From assembly GCA_027574665.1 (NCBI GenBank), contig CM050652.1:9156589-9220588 (forward strand): a stretch of 64,000 nucleotides of DNA. The letters run 5' to 3'. The notes beneath the pieces were generated by a model. That model searched no databases. It worked only from the letters and a program-made list of their open reading frames with translations, and was not told the origin of the DNA. The DNA is from Rhynochetos jubatus (lineage: Eukaryota > Chordata > Aves > Eurypygiformes > Rhynochetidae). This document shows, in pieces, positions 1 to 12,697 of this stretch (positions are counted from its first letter, which is position 1; the number at the start of each line of letters is the position of its first letter). The translations under genes were made by a program, and so were the position numbers.

Positions 1-2893
1 AAAGTCCAACCCAGCAGGGCTGAACAGAGCAGTCAGGCGGGTAAATCAAGGTCCACAGTTTGGCTGATCGGGTTGAATGGTTTTTGTGAAGACGTGTTAG
101 GTCAATAACTGACTAACACATGGGTTCCCAGCCATGGCTGTGTCTGGCAGCGTGTTACCATCAGAAAGGCAACACTGCCTTTTGCTCCCTCATGGAAAGC
201 TCTGCTTTTATTTTGATTGCTCCAAATAGTGGAGTTAATGCATGAGGGTTTTATAGCAACATCCTGCCTGGAACTACATGTTGGACGAGGCTAAACTAGA
301 AGATAGGCTCAGGGTCGGGGTTAGTCTGACACGCAGGAGAGGAGGAGAGGAACTGTTGCAGAGTTTCGAAATTTTCTGTCCTCCAACTTGGATGTCACAC
401 TGGGCCAGATCCCAGTGGATGTATCCTTTAGTTCACTACTTGCACCTACTGAACTGTAAAAATTAGAACAGGCTTTTGAGAGTCAACAAGCTCCTTCAGT
501 TGTATTTTTGTTTGCCTTTAGATATACCAGGGAGTCATAGCTAACTATCTCACAGCAGTAGCTTTCTAAATTAAACATCAGTTTAGAATTAGGTGCTTAA
601 CATGAGCATAGAGGTTTTGCGTGTCCTGTGACTGAATTTGATAGTCTCCTTGAATAGTCTGCCAGCTCTGGGTACGCATGTTCCCATTCAACTTTTGCTA
701 TTTGGATAATGAATAATTTCTGTTTCATCTAAGTGTTCCTCCATTTTTGAGAGGAAGACTAACAAGAGGCAGTAATCCCTCCCACGCCAGTCACCATCAT
801 GTCCCAGGGGTAGGCTTGCACCAGTCTGGATTGACACAGCCAAATACAGACACAGTGGTGATTTGGGGCAGCATTTGCAGGAACAGGTGCTGGCCTCCAG
901 TTTTCTCAGAAGGGCTCAATCTTCCTTGCTCTCATTTACCCTTAGTCTCCTCAGTGTTCTTCCACTGTACAACAGCCCCAGTGATCCCCCAGCCTGGGCT
1001 TGCTCTCTGCAATGACACAGTGCTGCTTTACAAGCAGCTTCGCTCAGGTCCCTGTCCTTCCTGCTGGCTTCCTCGCACCGCCGAGGTTGTCTGTGACAAA
1101 TGACAGCATTGTTTCCCAGTCTGGTGCCTGAGATTTCTCACCATGCTTCGTGCCTCCAGAGTTAAGCAATTGCCGTTGCACGGAGCACTGAACTCTGCCT
1201 GACCATTTTGAGGGATTTCTCAACTGCAGCGTCCTGCGGCACGGCACCAGGGTCTGCCTCCAATTAGCTCGGGAGCACAATTCCAGACACATGTATTTGG
1301 TTCAGCAAATGTTATTTGTTTGTTGGGTGATGATGTTTTTCTAAGCTTATGCTTTATTGATAGCATGAGTGACATTTCTGGAGGAGGTGGTGATGTGTCT
1401 CTAGGTCTTAGTGGTTTTCTGGTTTTGGAAATATACATCAAACAGCTATAGCAGTGCACATTAGACAACTTGTGTATGACTAAAATTACAATGATAGCCA
1501 GGGACTTATGAATTAAATTAAACAAATATAGTCACTAGGTTTTAAAAACAATATGGCATTACCGTGATGAAAGAAATAATTTTGATTCAAGGATGGAATA
1601 GATCTCAGTTTTAAATTTGATTTTATATTACTATTTTGTGATTATAATTGTTGGATGTCTCATGGGATTTAAATGCACACTTTTTAAAATTAAATGCAGA
1701 ATATGAATATTTAAACAATTCATTTCAAGATCACTAGAAGTGTTACTATCTCATCTACAAGACAGCTTCATATTGCTTTGATCCTCTTTGAACTCAAACA
1801 GATAGCAACCAGCTTTCAGTAGTGTCTCTCCATCATGCTTCTTTTTCAGTTTTCTTGGACTAAATTGTTTCCACTGAAGATGTTCAGTGGCCTAAATGAC
1901 AGTATTTGAATTCTGAATTTGTTGGATCTCTCATCCTTATTTTTCTTTTGGCCTGTTTTCAGATTAATAATGTCAGAGCAGATAAGCTTGAGGAAAAAAA
2001 ATAGAAAGAAAGTATATTTCAGCACGTTAGCCCACTGCTATTATGCAGCATCGAAAGAACAAAGCTGTGTGTTTCTCCAGTGCCCTGAGAAGAATACCGT
2101 TTTAAACCCTTGCCTCTCAGAAATTTATATTCCTGTGGGAATGTGATACCAAGGGCAGCAGCTTTTGAGTGCAGCTGGAGTTATCATTGAAAGAGATAAG
2201 TATTTGAAGGAATTTTGATATTTCAGCCAAGTTTGGATATCAAAGGTATTTTGTGTTAAATACAGTATTATGTCAATAAAAAATATAGAAAACCATTGAT
2301 CAGTACTTTCTGTTTCCTTAAAAATCCCAACAAACTCTAAAATGCATTCTATTTTTAATATTTGAGAAATAAGATCATCATAGGCTGGAAACTCATAGTC
2401 TGGTGTTGTGACTCACAGTAATTCCCTGACAAATGAGACATGCATACATACCTTGTAAGTCTATATCTGAGTATGCACAAGTTACTTTTCTGTGAATCTT
2501 GCATGAACTATATGCTTCGACTATTATAGATATAATGAGATTACAAATCACCATGAAACTGCTTTTACACTGGCAGCCAGAAGTTTGGATCAAATACATT
2601 GAAAGGAATAGAGAAAAGTGAGCATTTTTGAGATTCTAGAGTTCACATATTGCAAAGCAATACAGTGTGTATTCTCTGTTTGTATTTAACATTCCTTACC
2701 TTGTAATAAGAAATTATAGAAAAATATTATTTTTATATAAAGTCTAAAAGACCAGAAAAATTAATGAATAATTTGAAGTACTGCCTTCATTTCTCACAAA
2801 TTTCATTGAGAAGTGAAGAGTCAACACACTGAAGAAGGTGCTTAAGAGCCTCTGCAGGATTGACCAGAGCAGTGAAACTGTGTCTTGCATACA

Positions 2894-2937
2894 TGACAAA
2901 ACATTAAAACATAGGTGATGAAACATTAAAACATGGC
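2894..2937. repeat. 22-bp tandem duplication
   Basis: Two adjacent 22-base units (2894-2915 and 2916-2937) share the core aaacattaaaacat and differ at a few positions. This looks like an old local tandem duplication. No function is inferred. Confidence 0.7.
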
Positions 2938-5689
2938 TGAAAGAAAACTAATATTATATTGAGAAGTTTCGTGTTCAGTGTAACTCCTGATTCATCTATT
3001 ACATTTTATTTTTTTTTAATTTAAGCTGTGTCTTTGCCAAGTATCAGTCTCAGAACTTTGAACCCTACCCTTTGACAAGAGGCAGTGGTGTAAATGTGGT
3101 GGGAAGTGAAGCTTTAGCAATATACTTTCTCCTTTTGCTGTTCTCCCAAAGCAAAACTTGCAGACTCTCCAAAGCCATTTGCCAGCATTTACTATTAATC
3201 TACAGCTTATGTCTACATTTAAAAAATTTTTTTGAATCATGTTCAACCAATTGGTCATATTACTGTCTGCTATCCAGCCATTATTCATCTAAGAAACAAT
3301 GCAACCTAACTTCATTGTGTTTTTCCTACTGCAAAATCTCGTCTGTCTTTCTAAAAAAATTATTATTTTATTTTTCTGAAGGCAAAGTGGAATCTGACAC
3401 AGTACCTGCCAAACTTGGAGAGAATTCAGACACAGGTTCCAGTTTTTACCAGTCTCCAGTGTTTTGTGGATCCAGATTCAGGCATTCTAGCTTTGAACAT
3501 GCTGATATTTTTTAGCCCTTAAATGTTTGGGAGGCAAAAGTCATATTGGCATAGAGGAAAATATAGAAATGTAGTCTCTAAGCCCATGAAAGGATGTCAT
3601 TGCATTACAGCTGCTTAACAAGTTACTGCACATCAGCTGAATTGCTGTAATTGTCTATCCATGCACTTGAGCTTGCCCAGAGTGAGGTAAACATCCACGC
3701 GCTCCAGGGAATATTCATTAAATGAAGCACTATGCTTTAGTACTGAAAAGTCTCTGCTCTCCTTCCATTATTTTCTACTTTTAAGACAAATTTACTGTGC
3801 ATAAGAGTAATTTTAATTATGTGGTTTGCTGTGTGTATATGTTGGATATTTTTCAATTGCTCATGCAGACTGTAGACAAACACATACATATGTGTGCACA
3901 CAACATTTTCCCTACTATAATTAGGTATTTCTGGCACTTTGCAATAGCAGGATCAAAGCCAAATTGTGTCCACCTTTGGAAAATTTCAGAAGTAGATGTA
4001 ATTGAAAAAGAAGGTGTAACTTTTCTGTTTTAAAATGTAATGAGGATTTTTGTTTCAGAAAGAATAATATTTTCCATCATCATTTTAAGGTTAGTTTTTG
4101 ATAAAAAATGTGCAGGACTTTAGAATATATGTATCTTTTGAAACAGAATTGAAACTCAGTAAGCAATGACAGAAATGTCATTACATTATCATGTTCCACT
4201 GCAGATACTACCTTAACTTGAGACTTACCTTTGGATAGATATAATCAAAAGAACTGAATATTTTTTAATTCTAAGTAACTAAACATAACTAATTTGATCC
4301 TTTGTAATAATTACAGTTTATAATAGTGAGTTGAAAACTTTGTTGTGGTAAAAGGAAAAGAACATTTTCTATAGAGCTCAAAACTATGAGATGTAAATCA
4401 TTTGGATATTTACTACTCCTTGTGATTTACCATGTGGGATATTGCTAAAGAAGATGTATTCTGACAGGACATTGAATTAATGACTATGCATGTATGAAGT
4501 ATGTAGTATATAAAGTACAATTGGGTTTTGTATTTATATTTGTCTACTGATCCACTAGAATAAAAGAAACTCAAATAAGGAATCCCTTTCATGAGCTCTA
4601 AATTTCAAGTTCTGACCTATTGACTTCATGAGAGTAAAAATTCTCTGGTGGGAGTAAGATGTTCATCATGTCTTAACATAAAGTCCAGGAGTCAAGGAAA
4701 TGCCTGACAGGAATGAACAAGTAGCTCATCCAGGCTGTCATTCTGGCACCAAGACTGGGTAAGACCAGAGGTTTCAATGGAAGGCATAAATCTTCATAAT
4801 TTTACTGTTCTAAATTGCAAGATGCTATTTCTTACAGCATTCACACCTTGAAACATGAAGGTTAATAGAGCTTATAACTGTATTTCCACACAGTCACTTT
4901 ATAGCATGAATCTTAAATTTCTTAAATTATTTATCCTAACAATTTTGAGAACAGATTTTAAAGATATATTATCAATTTGTGCAAAAGTAAACCACTTTTC
5001 CACCCCTCTTTTATAATGAGAGTGAAATTTCTGCATGTGGGAAAATCTGGCCATTTCATTACAGTAAAATTGAATTTTGCTGCAATGTGAGAGAGGCAGA
5101 GGGCCTTGTCAGGGAGAGAGGTGACAGAGCTACCCAACTGCTGGGTACTGGGGTTCTTTTTCTATCCTACTGCCTGAAGGTATTCACTGAGAATGATGAG
5201 TGAGAGCCCTTCAGCTACTGGTTTTGAGCCACTGTTGGCTGTGAAATCTGGAGGGTTTCTCTTTCACTGATTTAAGCTGTGATTTTGCCCCACCCATGCA
5301 TTTGCCAACCTTGGCAAAACCTTAGTGGAATGTTCAAAGCTGGTCTGGGATTTTGACCAAAGTTTTATTTGTGAAATGTTACATCTCATCTTGTGCAGTG
5401 ACCATAGCAAGATATGTTTCTTTGGCAGCAATCACTCATTGGACCTAACCACTGCTATCACCTTCTTAATTTTGTCTGACCAATTTTCTCCTCATTTCCC
5501 AGCCACTCTGTGAGTCTGTTATGCCAAGTAAAATAATGAGATAGCATGCATAATGCCTCTAATGTTAAAACAGTTGGATGATCATCATAACTAAATCAGA
5601 ATCTTCTTATTTTTATTGCCCAGTAGGATCTACTTTCTGACTAATATTATGAAGGTGGTGGTATGTGAGGGGAAAATAACATGTTGTCA

Positions 5690-6012
5690 CGTTGCATTGT
5701 TGGTATTGGAAGTGGTTCTTCACACATTGGGTAGTAGACATACAAAATTGTTTGCCAGATGGTGTTGCAGATGCAAAAATTTTACAAGGGCTCAAAGGGA
5801 GGCTGAACAAGTACTTGAAAGTGATACCTACTTGGGGGTTACAAAATAGACAGGCCACAATAAGCTCAGGAAATCTCCTGAGCTGAAAATAGATGGAGAG
5901 AAGGGGGAGCAGTACGGGTGGGGAAATATCATATGTAAATGTTCTATTCTTATTCTTCCTTACACTTACCATTGAAAACAGACTACTAGGCTGGATGAGC
6001 CTTCAGTCTTGC
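5690..6012 (+). mobile_element. Ancient CR1-type LINE 3' region, diverged
   Basis: The stretch reads like the 3' end of an old amniote CR1-type element in sense orientation. It has a segment resembling the usual 'aact.cttgccagatgttgt.gatgc.aaa.tttacaa' pattern (about 5745-5790), followed by a segment like 'gggct.aa.ggaggctgaacaag', and ends with 'actaggctggatgagcc' followed by 'ttcagtct' near 5980-6005. That ending is typical of these families, often seen as 'tactgggctagatgggcc' followed by 'ttcagtctga'. It has no intact open frame and is clearly fossil. The assignment rests on recalled consensus patterns, not an alignment. Confidence 0.65.
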
Positions 6013-6575
6013 CATTACAAACATTCTTACAGTCTTATTTAAGTAAGGAGTTGTTGTGTGAGAGGGTTTTTCTGGAACAGGAAATGAATGTTGAAGGAGT
6101 AGAAAACCCAGAACTGCTTCAATGCAGAAAATCAGTAATGTGTTTTGTGATACATATTGCTAAGGAAAGCAAATTGAGAGAAAACTTCAATGTTGAAAGA
6201 AGCTTAAATGTGATTACTTTCTCAGTTACTGACTGCATAGGTTTGCAGTCTTGCTTTTTTAGCTTTTCCATTTCTTCTTATAATACTTTGAGGAATAGAT
6301 TTGCATTGTTTTCTTGGTGATTTCTTTTGGTAGTTCTCCAAGTATATACAAAAGGCATTTGCTGATCTAGCTGCACGTCTCCTACATCCTACGTGCTTCT
6401 TTCTAAACCTGTAGCCAAAATTAAGTACCATAACTTGCACTACAGTACATATATAATATTGAAAAACAAATAAATAATCAGTTGTAGCAACTATGTCTCC
6501 TAAAGATGTTCCTGTTTTTCAGAAAGGAGATCGTTCTGTGGAACAATTAAAAGAGGCATGGTCAATTCATAGTTC

Positions 6576-6597
6576 ATGAGTCAATTCAATGACTCAT
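6576..6597. promoter_or_regulatory. Inverted pair of AP-1-like (TGAGTCA/TGACTCA) sites
   Basis: TGAGTCA at 6577-6583 and TGACTCA at 6590-6596 are both perfect matches to the AP-1 (TRE) heptamer. They form an 8-bp inverted repeat around a 6-base spacer. A perfect heptamer is expected by chance every several kilobases, but the palindromic pair is less common. Whether it is bound is unknown, and it could be coincidence. Confidence 0.3.
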
Positions 6598-9500
6598 AAT
6601 ATTGAAATTTATTATGCACATAAGGCATTTATTTTAATCTTGTTTTTTTCATTTGTCTCATCCTTTGTTAGGATTGGCCTTGCATGCTGGATTCTTATCT
6701 TTTTATTGTTCTGTGTTTTTTAATGTTTATACAAGCACTTCTGGAAAACAAGAGTGTGGCTGAGGTGCCTCTAAAGGAATAGAGATGCCAAGGTTTGAGT
6801 GGGCTTTTAGAATTGACTCACTCTGCATGTCCTGACTGCCAGAGCTGCGTTATAACTTGTAATTGTCACTGGAAACAGCCTACTTTCTTATCATCCATAA
6901 ACTTTAAATTTGCCTCTGGCAGTTTTGTTGATTTTTTTTTTTTTAAATTATGGTTATCAGTGTTATTATTGTTATTCTTAATATGATGAATATTAACTAT
7001 GAGGGTGAAATTTATAACTGTCCTTACTCCCAGAATTGGTCTATTTCATATTAAGAACAAGATTCTGCTGCAGTGTTTTTCTTTTCATATTTTAATATGC
7101 TGGCATATGATATCAGCCACAGGCTTGTATCAAGCATTTGAAATAACTGCTTGCTGATCATTTGAGTGATTACAACCCACAAGCTTATAGAGCTCTGAAA
7201 CCTGTCAAGAAAACATGCTGTGAGAAGGTATTTTTCCAGAAAGTCCATCTGAAAGAAAGACTGCTTTTTGCCTCCTCCCAGTTTATTAATGGTGTGAGAT
7301 GTTAGCAGTTTAGCAGTAATTTTCTTGAGAGAAACAGTTACTCTGTTCGTTTTAGATGATGCTTTCAGTGGTCTTTTTTTCTTTGTCATTAGTGGCACTT
7401 CTGTCACCATATGTCTTAATCACAAATCTCCAGAATACCAAAAGTCACAGTTTACATGTATGACTCTATGTTTTTCATGGGTTCTAGAGACATGTGACTT
7501 TTCTGTGAGTCCTAGAAGGGGAGTTGTGAGGTCTCACCCTGCATTGTGCATTATTCAGAAAGAAGCAGCAGTGAGTTCTTCCTGTGCCTCAGGAGGAGCA
7601 CAAAGCAGCTGTAGTGGGACTAAGGGTCTAGACAGCTGATCTCATTGAGGATGGAGGATGGCCAGCACAACAGAGAAAATGTTCGATAGCTTGTCAATTC
7701 ATGACCCTAAGGTCTAAGAGACTTCCATTCCCTCAGACAAATGCTGATCCCCATTAATATGAATGGTTGAACTTCATTTGACATCAGTCAGTCCTGGGTC
7801 TGAGTGCAAGTACATTATTCCTTGTGCCATTAATGCAAGTCACATATCCCAGCTGAGCAGTCAAGGAAAGCAGAGTTTCCAGCAGTCATTGTTGATTTGC
7901 TTTTGCAGCACTGTGTGAAAATGGTCAATAGGTTCATTCCACTGTAACCGTGTTTCATTCTTGAGAATCTTCAAGATATTTGTTGCATTTTATAGAATTC
8001 ATCTTTGCACTTCTGCGTGTTTATTTAAAACTGATAGGCTGTTAGGTAACCTATTCCACTGGCTAGAAAGAAGCGTTTCATGTTTAAAATAGTGGCATTG
8101 ATAACTGTTAATGAATATAATCTGTTTCCATTCCATTCTCTTCAAGTCGTCCTAGGATAGCTACTCAGTAGAATTAGCATAAGCTTCACCAGCTGTGAAA
8201 CTGGAACAGTAGGAATAGATTTCCTTTGCAAAGACTCAATATTGTATCTACTCATTACTGCATATTTTTACTTGAACATATGAAAGGTTTTATGTAAGTA
8301 TTTAAAACTACATCTTACTAGTGTTTGATTCCTCTCCAGGCACAGGAATTTCAGTTTTGCATTGCAGATTAAAAAAAATAAATCAAGGATTAATTTGTCG
8401 AAGAGGTTATCACCTATCTCCTCATTTTAGAGCTGGTTGCTGTTTAGTTTGCTGAAGGACCTATGGACTAAGGTTCCTTTTGAACTGTCAATATCTAGTT
8501 TTTCTGATTATTTATTCCTCGTAGTTCTGTTGTTCTGGTTCCTTGTGAAGAAATTGCCCTTCACAGGGTCTGCCCATGTAAGGCTTTTGTGTAATGCATG
8601 CTCATTTAGTTAGTTGTTATATTTGTAAGTTCCAGCTGCAGCCATCACTCTCTAAATCTGTCATTGAAGGATTTTGTTTTAAATTCTGCCTGGCTTTGTT
8701 TTCAGATGTCTCTGAATTCCTCCCTGTGTTGAGTCACAGCTGTTAAAAGAGAAATCTACCTCTCTAATTCAAGGGGTCAGCGGTTTAAAAGCACTAAAGC
8801 CCAGTGGGGAATAGCTTAAGGAAGATAGTTAATCATGATTATCCCAAGGGGTTTAATAAACTTACATAGGGCTCATCTGACATGAAGAGTCCTGGATATC
8901 TTCAAGCCCTGGATTCTTTGTAGGGTGTATGTTTTACCAGAGAGTGGGATCCTCTATAGGACAAGCACCTGTGGTGGATGTTTGCCACGTGCTCAACCAT
9001 GGCTATGGAAACACAAGTTAATCATCCCCACCAGCTCCCTTTTCTAGCTAAGACAGCTTGTGGGCCAAAACCTTTCTAGTAATTTTTCTCCCCACAACCT
9101 TGAGAAGCATTTGATGTAGTACCTACAGTAGCTTCCACTTCTTGATCCAACAGGAAGATAAGACTGGCAGGAAGGAGTTGTTCATTTGGACAGGCAAGAG
9201 AGGTCAGGCTGGAACACAGAGCTGGTATTTTGTCTTCTGGGTGAGCAGAACTCGTTGCCTTGGTTTGGGTGTCAGCAGTCTATCCAGTGGTTATTTCTCA
9301 CCCAGCTTCCTTTTATAGCCCCAGTTGGGTAATCCTGGAAGAAATCCCCTTTTTATCTCATCAGTGCAGACAAAAGCATTATTTCAAATGCAGTGTTGAT
9401 AATTTTGACACTCACTTCTGTCTTTTGTTGTCATGGGATGGGCAAGCCAGGACTGTATTGTGAACAATATCTGGGAACCTTGAGACATTGGATTAAGTTA

Positions 9501-9894
9501 TACAGCTAATGCAGTGACTGTACCTATTCTGCGTGTACTTCACTTGTCCTGTGTACACACTGCTGTTCTCGATACAGGGATTTATGATCTGTTTGTGACA
9601 CAGCTCCTGAATTACTGCAGCTTTTGGACATTTTTATAGAAGGAAAGCATTCCTGATTTCAGTCAGATTTCATAGTAAAGGAGTTGATTTGTGAGCAAAT
9701 CAGGTGTTTCCCTCATTAGAAGAGTCCTTGGAAAATTAAGGGTGATCACTAGAGAGTAGGAAAAGCTGGCTGATGGCTGTCAGAGCCTTAAGTTGATCTG
9801 TGGAAAGATGTTGGATGTTGCTGAAGACCTACAAAGTGTGATCCTGCTCAGTTATTCCTTTGTCCGTTAGCTATTAAAAGAACTGATAGAAAAA

Positions 9895-10095
9895 TTTAGG
9901 TTGGAAGGTACATCAGGAGGTCATATGGTCCCATTTGCAGCTCAGAAGATGGATATCATTAGCTTTGGATCAGATTGCTCAGAGCTATGTCCAGTTGAAT
10001 TTCAAATGTTTGCAAAGATGGAGTATCCACAACTTCTCTGAGCTCATGTTCCAGTGTTGACCACCCTTGTAGGGAATGAAGCCTCAGAACTCCCT
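9895..10095 (-). mobile_element. Old CR1 LINE 3'-end fragment
   Basis: On the plus strand this begins 'ttaggttggaaggtacatc' and continues with 'gctcagagctatgtccagtt', 'gatggagtatccacaactt' and 'tgttccagtgttgaccaccc'. That is the order of motifs in the complement of avian CR1 3' ends, so the element lies on the minus strand. It is far more diverged than the copies at 12046, 39909 and 48943, which suggests an old CR1 subfamily. It is truncated at its 5' end and has no coding capacity. Confidence 0.8.
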
Positions 10096-10829
10096 CAAGT
10101 TTGAGACAGACTCATTGTCTTAGGGGATAGGTGTCTACTGGGGAAAAGGAAATCAAGGGTGGTGTTTTACATCCTGCCTTTTTGGTATTAATCTTCTGGT
10201 TATGGCAACTGCCCAGTAACTAACTGGTTAACTGCCTAAAAAGCTTTGCTATTTTTCTGTGAAGTATTGATTCATCTGTGCACTCTCTGTCCTCACTTTG
10301 TCCTCACGAGACAAAGCAAAGTTATTGTGGTTTTAAACCAAAGTGGAAATAGTTCTGTATTGAATGGAGGTGGTGATGCCTGAATTCTTGTTTTCTTTTT
10401 CAGTATGGCTGTTACAGATTCCAGGAACTGTCATGCTAGCACCCTTCACAAAGCAGCTTAAAAATAGACCAGCAAAACAACTCTATTGCATCAAATATAA
10501 ATTGATTTCGGCTGCAATCTAAGCAGAAAGTTCTCTTAGGGTCTGATAGCAGCATGTTCTAACCCTTGAAAATGGTAAAGCTGGTGATCAGTGAACACAG
10601 GACTGTTAAAGCTTTGATAATGTGTTATCTGAAATCACACTGGTCACTCATTACTCCTTCTACAGCTCTGTGAAGGTCTTGTTTATGGAAAATGAAACTG
10701 TGATTGCTTGTAATTTTCTGTGGTTTGCACAAGGGCTTAAATCAAGAGTAAAACACTGGAAAAAGTGGTATGTGAGTCATGGATCTCGCCGCAGGAATCA
10801 CAGCCAGCAGTGTGTAGTCCCTGGTGAGA

Positions 10830-11035
10830 AGGGTGGCTGGGTGACTAAGTCACTGCCTGGACATCGAGGGGATGTGGGTACTGGTCCTAACTGCTGCTGT
10901 GACCTTATGCAAGTGATGTCATCTCCTATGGTAACATTAAAAAAAAAATCAATTAACTCATAATGACATGGGTAGAGGATAGAGAATAAAAGCATTAAAG
11001 CTTTTAAACTGCTCAGCTGCTGTGGTGATGAGTAC
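10830..11035 (+). mobile_element. MIR/CORE-SINE-like fossil
   Basis: The segment contains 'gctgctgtgaccttatgcaa' near 10890, resembling the MIR core 'gctgtgtgaccttgggcaa'. A more 3' part, 'gcattaaagcttttaaactgc' shortened here to 'gcattaaagc...actgctcag', leads into 'gctgtggtgatgagtacc', like the tail of old amniote CORE-SINEs. An A-rich run interrupts the middle. Divergence is high and the call depends on recalled consensus patterns. Confidence 0.5.
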
Positions 11036-12045
11036 CTGAGGGAAACCCATCAAGAGGAATAGGTCCACACTGAGTTAGTGAATTGTGTAAGCCTACAAAT
11101 GGGATGTGTTATATTGGCTCTGCTGGTTCCCTGCCACACATCCTCCAAATGTAAATGAAATCAAACATTTTAAAAAGCTATGAAGAAAGCAAACTCATTC
11201 AGCCTAACAATATAACAACTGGGTTAATGTGCCAACACAGATGACTGCACTGCAGTGTACACATTCATATGTATATCATTTTACATATTGGCTGCACAAA
11301 ATGTTGATCCATAATTTGTTGGACAGTGGATATAAAAACCCTTCCTCCAATAGAGTTCAAGTGTATAGTCATGAATTATTAAATGAAAATTTGTTGGAAG
11401 TGTAAATTAAAATCCTTCCAGCACGTCTTTCCCTGTACTGTAGTCTTATGTTTAAAGCCCTGTAGTTTAAAGCCCTGCAGACTGTGCTGTGCAGAGTTCA
11501 CTGACAGTGCATCAAATAATGAGGCCATACGTCGATGAAAGGAATTCTACAGAAATATGCCATTGGATACACAGAGAACATATTTGATCAAAGTCCAGCT
11601 GCCATATGAAGTACACAATTTTTTAACCATCACTAAACTGTATTACCCTGAATGCTTTTGGAGACTATCAGATCAGACTTTTACACAGCTGGCAATGAAC
11701 TGAGTAATACTGGCAGTTAATGAATATCAGGATTAGTAACATAGACATAATTAAAAAAATGTGTAATTATATGAAAATGCCAACTGCAACGTGCAGTTGC
11801 CTGTCCTGAAAATTTATAACATTCTAGTTTTCTCTGAGCAATCTGTAGGCAGGTTTTAGGTACAGGTGGGAAATCTGTGAGTGCCTGCAAGCCTAAGCAA
11901 AATTCCAAACTCGTTGGCAATACATTTCCACTCATATCAGATAAATCTAGCTACAAATTTTAGCACAGTAGAGTATTTATTGTAAAATTAAATTAACATT
12001 ATAAATATGTTTGTAAGTGTAAATCTTATTTATTTGTTTATTTTA

Positions 12046-12657
12046 TAGAATCACAGGATGGTTTGGGTTGGGAGGGACCTTAAAGCTCATCTAGTTCCAA
12101 CCCCCCTGCCATGGGCAGGGACACCCTCCACTAGACCAGGTTGCTCAAAGCCTCATCCAGCCTGGCCTTGAAGACAGCCAGGGATGGGACATCCACAGCT
12201 TCTCTGAGCAACCTGTGCCAGTGCCACCCCACCCTCTCTGGGAAGAACTTCTTCCTGATATCTAATCCAAATCTCTCTGCTTTCAGTTTAGACCCATTAC
12301 CTCTTGTCCTGTCGCTACAGGCCTTTGTAAAAAGTCCCCCCAGAAGCGTCCTTGTAGGCCCCCTTCAGGTACTGGAAGGCTGCAATCAGGTCTCTGCAGA
12401 GCCTTCTCTTCTCCAGGCTGAACAAGCCCAGTTCTCTCTACCTTTCTTCATAGCAGAGGTGCTCCAGCCCTCTGAGCATTTCTGTGGGCCTCCTCTGGAC
12501 TTGTTCCAACTGGTCTATATTCTTCTTATACTGAGGCTTCTGCAGCTGGACACAGTACTGCAGGTGGGGTTTAACAAGAGCAGAGTAGACAGGGAGAATC
12601 CCCTCCCTCGACCTGATGGCCACACTTCTCCTGATACAACCCAGAATATGAGTGGCT
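12046..12657 (-). mobile_element. CR1 LINE, 5'-truncated, antisense
   Basis: The plus strand starts at the CR1 3' terminus (tagaatcacaggatggtttg) and runs through the standard motifs 'ccatgggcagggacaccctc', 'ggttgctcaaagcctcatcc' and 'cttctctgagcaacctg'. The complement, around 12623-12438, still encodes a degraded ORF2 C-terminus with the recognisable pattern [12 protein letters not shown] ... LEQVQRR ... [12 protein letters not shown]. About 610 bp remain of a full-length element of roughly 4.5 kb. CR1 moves by ORF2 endonuclease and reverse transcriptase, and this copy is dead. Low divergence from the other antisense copies suggests a comparatively young insertion. Confidence 0.93.
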
Positions 12658-12672
12658 TGCTTTGTTTTTTCT

Positions 12673-12697
12673 GTTTGTTTGTTTGTTTGTTTGTTTG
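12673..12697 (+). repeat. (TTTG)n microsatellite
   Basis: About six copies of TTTG lie just beyond the 5'-truncated end of the antisense CR1 at 12046-12657. Confidence 0.9.

Noticed and set aside
747..1103. 118-codon plus-strand open frame with an overlapping minus-strand frame
   Set aside because: No known motif; a modest rise in GC explains the lack of stops on both strands.
3072..3515. 147-codon plus-strand open frame
   Set aside because: Rich in S, C, L and F as expected for chance translation of AT-rich DNA; no known domain, and no splice or promoter context.
4640..4800. Segment with 'agactgggtaagaccagagg' resembling an old reptile-type repeat motif
   Set aside because: Only about 20 bases look similar and flanking motifs are missing, which is too little to call.
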